64,000 nt of DNA, taken from positions 26,437,501 through 26,501,500 of the forward strand of contig AP031355.1 of NCBI GenBank assembly GCA_037833965.1, given 5' to 3'. Both the position numbers and the translations under genes were made by a program. The DNA comes from Marchantia polymorpha subsp. ruderalis. Taxonomy: Eukaryota; Streptophyta; Marchantiopsida; Marchantiales; Marchantiaceae. This document shows positions 43,300 to 53,500 of this stretch, piece after piece. The notes below the pieces were generated by a model. It made no database searches. It saw only the letters and a program-made list of their open reading frames with translations, and was not told the origin of the DNA. Position 1 is the first letter of the stretch, and the number at the start of each line of letters is the position of its first letter.

Positions 43300-45505
43300 C
43301 TTGTAGATTACCCATTCTTTACATGGCAGACCCATTTTATTGAGACGCTAGAAATTTTGTTCATATCTCCAGCCTTCTACCTCTCAGTGGGTCGCGGGTT
43401 CCAAATTTATCCACCTATTCATATATTACATGTGCCTTATTAGCCGTATTTAATTATGAGGTGGATAATTTTATTCTAATTAGAGGCATGTATTCATGCA
43501 TATTTCACTAGAATAAAGTTACGCTCGATTCTCACGCATTTCACGTAGTCCGCACTGTGTCTTGGTGAAATAAATCAAAGTATATTGAAGCTAAGGATTA
43601 TAGTGTCTTCATGATCCTTTTTCGGAGCTTAATGGAAAACGTTAATTCTGTGCGTTTGATTTTTGAAGTATGAGTTGGAGTAATATCAGAAGTCTGTGGT
43701 CTAATCCATCATTTGTTATGTAAGCATATTGAGATTGATCTCTTACATTATAAATTCATCTCAATCTTGTTGAGACTTGTACGGCAAATTCAAAAACATT
43801 GATCGACAACATTATCACAAATCTACAGATCCTTTCTTACTGGATTTGCGGAACTTAAAGCTCGTTCGAAAACATTATCGTAATTCCACAAATCCTTTGT
43901 AATTGGAATCCCAAAACTGATTGGTTTTATAATTACCATAAATCTACCTCTATGATACAAAATTCGTTATCAACGAAAATTTATTCAAACTGAATCGTAG
44001 TTTAAATGAATAAACTAACCCAGTTGAGGAGAGTGACTTCCTTGCTTATTATGTCTAGCAGTTTCTTTAACACTGTTTAGATTTACTTGGATGCGACTGA
44101 AATTTCAATGTAACCTATCCAAGTTTACTTTTGTTCTAATCCGTATATACAATTTAAATTGAAGAAAAGTTAGTTTATGAAATGACTAAATGGTTTTGGA
44201 GATAAATGTATTTCAAAAGTAAATTTTGCAATTAAATAAGACTAAGAACATATATTATTGGATTGAAGCTGATATATATTTTTAAAAGATAAATAATATT
44301 GAAGTATCATGAACAATCATAGATCTCTAGATATAAAAAATCTTGAATAATGATTAATATTGAAAGTTAAAAAAATTCATATATATAATATTTATAATAA
44401 TTACTTATATTGGAAAGAAGTATTTGAGTATTTTTAAAATATGATTTTTTCATAGGAAAAATTCATAGAAGTTGTTTAACTATTATTCAATCATGATTAC
44501 ATTCGAAATATTATTTATTTAATATATAAATTATTATTTAAAAATAACCATGTTAAAATAATATTATAAATAAAATATTTACATGAAAATTATATAAAGT
44601 ACATCGAAACTCAACTAACAAGATTAATCATTACTCCATCTCTAGAAATTATATCCTATTTACCGAACAACTTTTAATACTCAGTATATATTTTACCTTG
44701 TAAATATTGGCAAAATTTATGACAGAACCAATGTGTTCTTCGTAAGAGGAAAGGAATCTCGACTCGCAGAGACAATTGCTCGTGCATGGCATGGCACGCC
44801 GTGTCACATTCGGCTGCTTCACTTTCTGCCATGGCTTGATTGTCGGCGCGAGCATTCGAGACGCAGCGGATCCGCAGTTGACCCCATAGTTCCGGAAGAC
44901 GAATGCCGGCGGGCGTGCATCTTAGACTCAATTCTGCGTGCATCACGCTGATGGACGCGACTCGTCGACCTCGAATTTCGACACTGCGTGGTGCAGAACA
45001 GTTTCGGTGTCCTTGTTAGAGTAAGCATATCCTCAAATCCTGTAAGTCGAGACGCAGGTCTGGACGCAAACTTGCCCACCTGGGTTCGTGTGCACCACGC
45101 TGCTCTTCTCACTTGGCTCACGTCGGTCCTTCCCCACATTCCGGTTTTGCAATTCTGGGGATGCAGACTAATTACGAGCTCAAGTAAGTACTGGGCAAGG
45201 ATCTGCACATCACATAGACATCGGCATCGCTCTGTTGGGAAAAAAGATTCGAATAGTTGGAAGGCCGAGGCCTTTTTTTTCGCACGTAAGAATGGGCGGC
45301 CTGTGCCTGTGCTTCGTTCGACCCTACAGGTGCAGGCGGACGGAAGTCTGGCGGCCAAAGGATATGGACTCGAATCTGCAAGTTCACCTGCATCGCTCGA
45401 CGACCTGAAAATGATTTGACTTGTTGGTGATGGAATTCCACGGTGTGATTTTCAAGATCAGTGGCGCAGTTTTGGAATTCTGCTGCTTCTTTGAGGTACA
45501 GTGGG
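43300..45505. other. Intergenic stretch, no gene seen
   Basis: 43300-43570 is the aminotransferase 3' region. 43600-44700 is very AT-rich. 44700-45450 has normal GC and long overlapping frames on both strands (44819-45358 -, 44988-45419 +) without a recognisable product. Confidence 0.45.
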
Positions 45506-46632
45506 TAGGGGTGGTGGTCCTGTGATACTCACGTACAGTGGACTCAAATTTGTGCATACGTCTCGTCCTATGTTAGCGATGCCACCGCGGATAATTTGAC
45601 ACTGACTGGATTTATGGTAGCTGATGCTACCAGCGCACCTTCAACGCTCTAATCTGTCGTTTACTTGCATCGCAATTGTGTCCCAGGTTGCAGGGAAAGA
45701 TGTTGTAGGCGTGAGTGATGAATAATTATCTTCAGTTGACGGGATGCATATGAAAGAGTGCATTTGTTTGCTTGGCTTAGTTCGCTGCTAAGGAGCCCTC
45801 CCGTTGTTCGTGCGTTCTTCCTGCAGATACATTATCGACATGTGGGTTGCTCAGTGTCAAGTTGTGACAGCTCTCCCTCCAGCGCTGAAAGTGGGGTCTT
45901 CAATTCATGGGGCCTTTAAGACGGGGAGTCTGACTCTGCACTCACGAGCATGGGCCACGGAATGCCTCAATTTAGCCTTTGCGCTCAAAAAACACCTCAG
46001 AGGTGCATGCACTTGCACAGTAATCAGCACACAGAATACATGATGTTTATGAGATGATTTGTCGGGGATTCAAATCTGGATCGTCATGCACAGAGAAATT
46101 TATCCTCTCTGTTAATATACTATTGACGTGCAAATATGTTCAGCTCGTCGTTGCTAACAGCAAATTGATTGGACCAATTGAACTTCTCCAGATCAAAATT
46201 TGGCCCATGCAGGGTGTCGGAGCGAAAGTCTGGAAGCGCCTCGAATAATATAGCCATGGCATCAGTACCTTCCAATGGTCAATCAGAGGCGAAGCCTACA
46301 CAGAGTTGAGGCTTTGAAGTCTTCCAAAACTATGGTCGTTGCTGATAAGGCCAACTGCTATGATAGTGGTCGGCGTTGATGTGATAGAGCTAGCCGCAGG
46401 AGAATCAGACTTTCGAACACCACAAGCAGTTGTTGAGGTTATTTCGAACTTTCTGGTGATTTGTGTGAAGAGGTTTCCATGTACATCTTTGAGTTCGAGG
46501 AGTTTACTTCATACCTACAACTGAAGGAGTGAAGGAGTCGTATGAAGTTCTCTGTGCTCATTAAGTCGAAGAAATTATCATATACCAGCATGTACGATTC
46601 TGGTATAATATGTCTTACTTTCTGACCTGAAA

Positions 46633-46664
46633 ATTCTGCTGTAAGATGAATCTTACAGCAGAAT
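46633..46664. repeat. Perfect foldback, 13-bp arms
   Basis: ATTCTGCTGTAAG (46633-46645), loop ATGAAT, then the exact reverse complement (46652-46664). It abuts the next foldback and lies where exons 3-9 of the aminotransferase copy are missing. Confidence 0.95.
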
Positions 46665-46712
46665 CTTCAGTCAGAACAACCTAAGATGAATCTTACGTTG
46701 TTCGGACTGAAG
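46665..46712. repeat. Interrupted 48-bp foldback
   Basis: CTTCAGTC/GACTGAAG, AACAAC/GTTGTT and AAGAT/ATCTT pair in nested order around a 2-base loop. Its apex AAGATGAATCTTA repeats the apex of the preceding hairpin, so the two are probably related by copying. Confidence 0.85.
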
Positions 46713-47513
46713 TGATTGAAATCAAACTCACATTAGGTTGGCGGCTTAACTGACAGGTACTCTTGGTTCCTGGAGATGCATTTGGGGAGCCTAGGTGCCT
46801 CCGGATCTCACATGCAGCATGTGACATGCTCCATTGATTGAAGAGCTCGAAGAGGCAATGTCAAGTAGTCAGAAGGGTTCGAATCTTCCGACGCGAGTGG
46901 AGTCAACGATATCTCCAGCTAAATATCCTCCAGCACTCATATAGTACCCATTCTCGAGCATGAGACTCGCGTTCCATTGAGGCGATGGAAATCCTACCTC
47001 TCAGTGGACACTCGGTTACAATTTCATCCTCATGTTTCTTAGACGTTGCTAATGGCCACCAATTTGAGTATGGTGTGCGGCTTAAAGATAATATCTTGAC
47101 GTCGTATGGAGGCGTATGTTTTTACAGTCTACTAGAACAAAATCCGCATTCGAATGGAAGAGACTTGTCATACTCCACGGAAGTGTCTTAACGATCAAGT
47201 AATGATCTCATATGAGTCCCAAAGGTACAATTGGATTTTATTTTGTGTGACGAGACAAAAATCCGTGAGGTCCATTTGGTCCTGCAAATTCCACCTGAAT
47301 GGACAGATCCTGTGCAATTTAAGGTACAGAAGAGTCCAAGCCAGGGCACAGTCGGGCTCTGGGAGATGTACAAGGACCTGATTTGTAGCTGCCTAGATAC
47401 GAAAGAGAATGAATGGTCAAAACTCAACGCCCCTGGAGACCAAATAAATAGCAGGCCTGAGAGACTAAACCCTCATCAGTCAGAGAGCTGAAGTGTGGTC
47501 GATTAAAACTTTT

Positions 47514-50500
47514 CTAGGTCAGATCAATTGTTGCAAAATCTAGGTCATGGGACGATTGTTTACTTGGACCAGTAGTGGAGTGCAACCAATCATTGTCACC
47601 TCCTCCTCCATTGGCTTTATTCCAGGAAGATGACTGAAGTTTAGAAGTCAGAGATTTCTGCGGTGGCACTGTCGCTGCCAGGGATTGAGTCCACGGATCT
47701 GTGGGTGCGGTACGAGAAGGCCAGCCTCCAGATGAAGGCCAAGACTTTTCTCCTACTTCTGCATTTGGTGTCTTTGTCTTCTCTTGGTCTGGACCATCTG
47801 GTTTCTGGGACCAAACATCAGTCGTCTGCAGTCCTCTTGATGGTACTGACGGTACCCTCGCTGGTTCGGCCCAAGTATCCTGTTTCTGCGAACCTGAGGG
47901 TCGTCTGTCTGAAGAAGGCCAAGGTGGCGGTTGGATCCAGCTTGTGTCCTCCTGTTGTCCATATGAGGCCAATCTGGAAGCCTTTCGAGTCCCACCGCCA
48001 GGTGTTGGAACAGTTTCGCTCCTAGCATGGAAAGCGTCTGCGATGAGGCTTCTTCTCTCGTGTGTTCTGGCGGGCAGTGTCACTAACTTGACGGACGTGC
48101 CCTTGTCAACTGTGAAATCAGAGGAAGGACGTGTTCTCAGACAAGCAACCTTGAAAATTACTAGCATCTTTATATTGAGTACATGTCTCGTGAATCTCAA
48201 TATCGAGGTTAATCAGAACACATCCCAGGTTCATTATAGGCTTCGATCACTTTCTGGGAGAGATTTACCAACAGGGCTCGTGGGGCTTGTAGGGTCCGAG
48301 CCAACCGGTGATGCGAAAAAGGGCTTGATGTACTTCTTATCCAGTTTGACAAAGTTAGCACTGCACCAAACCAATGGAACAGATAAATTGGTCCTGACGA
48401 GAATGGGCCAAGTCCATTGGCTAGCTCATGTTAACGTCATTTTCAGTGTTCCTCACCACTTTCACATCTCAGAACTGTTTCAGTCAATTTGTCGAAAAAA
48501 AAGCTACGAGGAGAAAATGGGAGACGCATGGAACACAAAACTACCAGATTCGAAACATAGTGTTTAGTAAAGATAACCTTACTCGCTCTTGAGTCTACGA
48601 AGTTTCCTCTGTAGCTTTGCTTTCTGCCTTTCGAGAATGCCCAGCCTAGCATCGTCTTCACTTTCATCGTCAGATGCTTGTACCGGCTGTTACAAGTTCC
48701 AGCCAGGTATTACTTCACTATTTAGGCAACGAACTTGTTACTCCATGCATTCAGCTAAAGAAGCAGTTTTTGAAATTTTGACAAACACACTGAAAATAGT
48801 TCCCAAATGAAAGCTCGATCAATCGACGTTTTCATCCCTCCCTTAAGAGAGTTATGTCTGCGTGCTCAAATTCTATGGGATAATTACAACAAACAGAGGG
48901 AAAGATGACTCGGAGAGTTGTTTCACAACCACAAGACAATCCTGGGCTTCGAATTACAAACTAATGATATAGGAAGTTCTATATCTATGAGGTCTTCTGG
49001 TGATTCTATGAATCGAATGTGGTCAGGACAAAGTGGACGGATCCTTACCGTTTCAACACGCTGACTAGGAGGCATGGGTTCCTGCAAGCACCACCGTCAC
49101 ATTCTATGTCAGGAGATTGTTTGAAGACATCCTTGACACCTTCATATCAGACTTCCTCTTAGTTCGGTTTAATACCAACAAAATGTCTTGCTTCACACCA
49201 GGTGAACTTGCTCTTCTTACACTTGGTTCCGGCGCATCATGGCCTTCTGATGGTCCACTCATCTCAATCTTCAAGTAAGTGAGGACAAAAGGTGTGGACC
49301 CTCCCACCAACAAGACCTGACCAAGAGGAATCAACGAACAACTCAGAAACACTTTCCTTACCCCGTTCAAGCTGATCTTGAGATAGTATTTGACATGTTT
49401 TAATATATATATCTCTCATTCTGTGTCAAGTTGTGACAGTACATAATGTATTTGGCGGAATGTGCTGCACATTTCTGTTTTCTTTCACCTTTGAGTCTTT
49501 TGGCTATAACAGTACACTTTTAGGACTTGATGCATAAACGCCAGAGAAGCCAGCAAATCATGACCCATAGCGAGCAAGAATGTCAAGAAATTGAAGTGAG
49601 TGCCCCCTTATTGAGCAAAAAATATTCAGGACGCTTAGTTGCAAGAACGTGTCCAAATATTCTCACGAATTAGGATTGACAACATTTTTCTCATGCATTA
49701 AAACTACTTCGTTAACCCGACTTGACCTTGGATTCGGACGAAAGAGGTAAATAAACTCCAGCTCTGCAAGCCCATTCAAGAGGCAATCACACTATCCACC
49801 CGCACTAGAAATTCTTGAGTTGACACCTTCATCTAAGAATCAAGTTCAACTCCATGATCTCCACACAACAGTCCAGCTAGTTTAAGGCGTTGCATTACGG
49901 CCACATAATCCATACTTATATTTACATGGTAAGGTCTTTAGGTATATAAGCATTCAAGCCGAGACATTCCTCGAAGAATATTCGACATGGGCTGTGTCTT
50001 ACTGTGATAAAGATGGTTATCAAGGTTGAGGTAATCCATACAAATATCCACATGGTAAGGTCTTTAGGTGAGTAAGCATTCAAGCCGAGACATCCCTCGA
50101 AGGATGTTCGACATGGGCTGTATCTTACTGTGAAAAAGATGGTAAATAAGGTTGAGGTAAGTAACACCCGTCCATGATTGTCAGGGAGATCAGTCACTGA
50201 CTGGAGGGCCAGTGCGAAAGCCATGGCTCCTCTTAGTCCTGTCAAGGCAGTAGAAACCTTCAGATATAATGGTGATTTTGAACCATATTCTTAACGAGCA
50301 CTTGAAGATCATCAACTGCGGCGAAGGCTCGAATTGTTACCATTAACTATTTCCGTTCTTAAGTGCAACAAGAGAAAAGTTTACAGCTCACCACTGTACC
50401 AGAGAGCATGCTGCTGATTTCGTGGTATATGCAGAGGCTTTTCCCGGTATTTATTCACAATGATCGAACAGGGATAGACATTTAGAGCCCTGCAACCACC

Positions 50501-53500
50501 CTACAAGGACTCCATCAAGCTCAAAAAATGTATGAAATCTCTTGTAAAACTTGAAATTTAACTTGGGAAACTGACTATGAAAACCAAGCAACTTCAGGGG
50601 TGCTGGCTTTTTATAGCACATGAAAATAGGAGGGACTCATGGTGGTATTTACCTCCCAATCAAAATGCTGATCTGTGCATCCAGGAAAAGATCGTACAAG
50701 AGAGGTCAAGGAGACATTTCCCCAAGGTCAAGCTGCAACTTAAGGTCAAGTATTCAAGTACACTCACTCTTAAGACCTTGAACAGTCGTGCACTTACTGC
50801 TTACATAACCTCAATACAAAGCAGATAATTATGAGGAGAAAATCTTATAGACTGATTTTCATTTAAGATGAATACAAGACTTGTTTCTCATGCCCATGAC
50901 CATGTGAAGAACACTATTAAGCCCGAAAGAGCACTATTAGATTACTGTATGACGGCAAGCAGCTGATAAACATGTCACAGATATATAAACAAAAAAAAAA
51001 CAAGGATACAATCGTGAAGAAAGTGAACCCAATATTATTCCAGCTCTGTTGCTCCAGAAACATAGCAACACCCATGTAGATGAATCTGTCAGTCAGAACA
51101 ACGAACATATTTTATATCTCAGGGGTTTAGCAATCCTTAAGCGCAGGAGAAAGGAGTCATCTGTCTGGTTGTGGTACCTACACAAAAGTTTCTGAAAGTT
51201 TGGCGAGCATCTGAAAGAAGCTTGTAGTGATCGTTTGAGCTACAGAAGACATCAGTGGAGCTGTATAGTACTTCATTGTCTGTTTAACAACCAAAATGTT
51301 AGTCATACATAGCTCCTATGTAGACCAATCTCACTACCTTTCACCACTGAAAAAGCTGAAGAGATTACCATATGCATCTGAAATTACATCTCTGTCGAGG
51401 AAACAGAAGGGTATGGGACTGGTCAAGACAGAATAACGACGGACCTACAGAAGAGATGTTGAAGAACTGATGCATTATCAAGAATAAATAAGTCCTGGTC
51501 ATATGGTACATACAAGTGGTGGGCATTGTAAGTTGAAGATACAGTCAACTTACAATTCCGCAGAAGAGAATGGCCACGATGCCTGAGAGCTCTAGAGCAT
51601 CGGCCATCATGTATGACGCGTACGGAAACAACACCATCAGACATGACTCCAAAACTCCAAGTCTGTGCAACCAATTACGACTACTATAAAACATCACATA
51701 ATTGACGATGGGTAACTACAAGACAATTAAATATATATAATACTAAGTTCAAAACATCTAGAAGGGATTGAAGATGACATCAATCTTCTATGAGAGTTGA
51801 ATCTTCCCTCTGCCGTTCTCAAACTGAGGTGAATAGATTCAGATTTAGACTGAGGCCCTATTCTTAGCTACTCAATGGCTGTTTCTTCAATTGACTATCA
51901 TTTAGAAGGGAACCAAAGTTGAAGATAACGACATCATAACGTTTCTTAGCCTCCTCACATATAACTCGCACCGGTAGACTCTCATGAGATCTATGTCGCT
52001 AACTCCTGCTGAAAATAACTATGGTACTGCTCAGAATGAACAGACGAATAAAATACTGCTTTTTATCTTTCGTATGAGATTGTAGCACCTAGGTAGTTTA
52101 TTGAGTTTATCTGAGGACCTAACATGAGGCAAGAAACCTAAAATGTTCAGAAAAAGTTAAGATTTGCGAACCCGTGATCATTCAAACCACCGTATTTGAC
52201 TAGCAGAGCACTTCCCAAAGCGCAGATTACACCTGAACAAACATGAAGAAGTTTCTTAGTCACAAAATGGCGTCATTGAAACCTCCTATAGTAAGTTCTG
52301 AATGATACTTGCAACCTTGCTTTTCCACTGAGGCGGTATATCATATCCACATATCCTCATATCCCCATATCCTTCATGTATGCCATTTGAGGGATGAATT
52401 CGGTACGCTGTTTTGAACTTTCAGTTCGGTTCATTTCAAGCTATTCATCAGCAGACTTGCAAAGTCTTACTGCACAAACTAAGAGTAGGTAATGAGCTAA
52501 GTACATGCGTCAGAATACTTAGAAAGACAATGATCAAATTAGGACGCATCCGGGCTTGACAATTCTACACGTACCGATGGAGAAGGAACCGATGAAATTT
52601 GCTATGAAGTATGAGAATGCTCCAAATATGCCTCCTTTGCTTATCTCGGTGCCAACAAAACTAAGTAGAGTTCTGCAGGAGCAAAAGTTCTGCTTAGCTT
52701 TCTGGTGTGAATGTTCTCCTTTTAAGCACACAAAGATTAAAATAATGTTTGTTTTGGGTCCCGTGGGCATCGAAATTTCAAGTAGAGAATTTCCAAATAA
52801 AACTTCTTGTCCACAATAATTGCAGTCTTAAAAAGTTCAGCCACGACCTCGACTTTGCTGAACAAGCTGCCGAAAAGCTAAAGAAATAAGTATAATTCTT
52901 GTCTCCAAAACCTAAAGACATGAATTTGTAAATTGATTCTTATAAGTTCTTACTTCACCATCTCATAAAAACAAAAGTTTGGGAGAAAACATTGAAATAT
53001 ATATTAGAATTTTGATGTGGGGCAGGCGGCACAGGTTAACCTCTAAGGCTTCCATAACGTTTCGGAAAAAAATTGTGAACAATTCAGATAGGTATGAAGT
53101 TCATACCTGTACAGTACGATAGCTACCTGCGCACACACACCAAAGGAGAAGACATTATTCTCAGAGAGCAACCAGAACTCGAGAATCATTACGCAAGAAA
53201 ATGAACTTCATCCCCATAAGGATCACCCCAGCAGAGAAAAGTCACGGAGGTGCTCACAGCATCGTTGAGAACAGACTCTCCGAAGACGTACGCATACAAG
53301 TTCGCGTCAACGCCCAGCTCCTGGTCTCAAGTGAGATAGTCAAAGATGGAGACACTTGTGGGACATGGTTGAGCTTACATGAAACTCAGAAGGTCAAGTT
53401 CCCATCTAGAAGTAATCTGATCGTGTTGAGCCAAGAGATCACTCTTCACATCACTCCGCGAATCCAGTATTTAATGATATAATGATTCATAATCTGAGTA

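Larger units (their letters stand above)
45510..47030 (+). pseudogene. Truncated duplicate of the plastid aminotransferase gene
   Basis: Matches the gene at 39073-43289 in the same orientation. It has 5' leader (from about 45510), exon 1 (45838-46010, shared QCQVV, HSRAWAT), most of exon 2 (46256-46440, shared PSNGQS, GVDVIELAAGE-DFRTPQAVVEV), then exon 10 (from about 46758, [15 protein letters not shown]) and 3' untranslated sequence (TACCTCTCAGTGG). Exons 3-9, including the PLP lysine, are missing. Frame changes and stops also interrupt exons 2 and 10. Because introns and flanks are retained it arose by DNA duplication followed by internal deletion. The deletion junction is occupied by two adjacent foldbacks (46633-46712). 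Confidence 0.9.

Noticed and set aside
47514-48200. Independent minus-strand gene of about 228 codons
   Set aside because: The frame has no convincing ATG start, is preceded by a good acceptor at 48110 and joins in phase to the NHX exon 48360-48269, which bears the conserved family tail. It is better read as the last NHX exon.
52830-52880. Extra NHX exon between exons 8 and 9
   Set aside because: Including it breaks the antiporter frame, while exon 8 joins exon 9 directly in phase to give [10 protein letters not shown].
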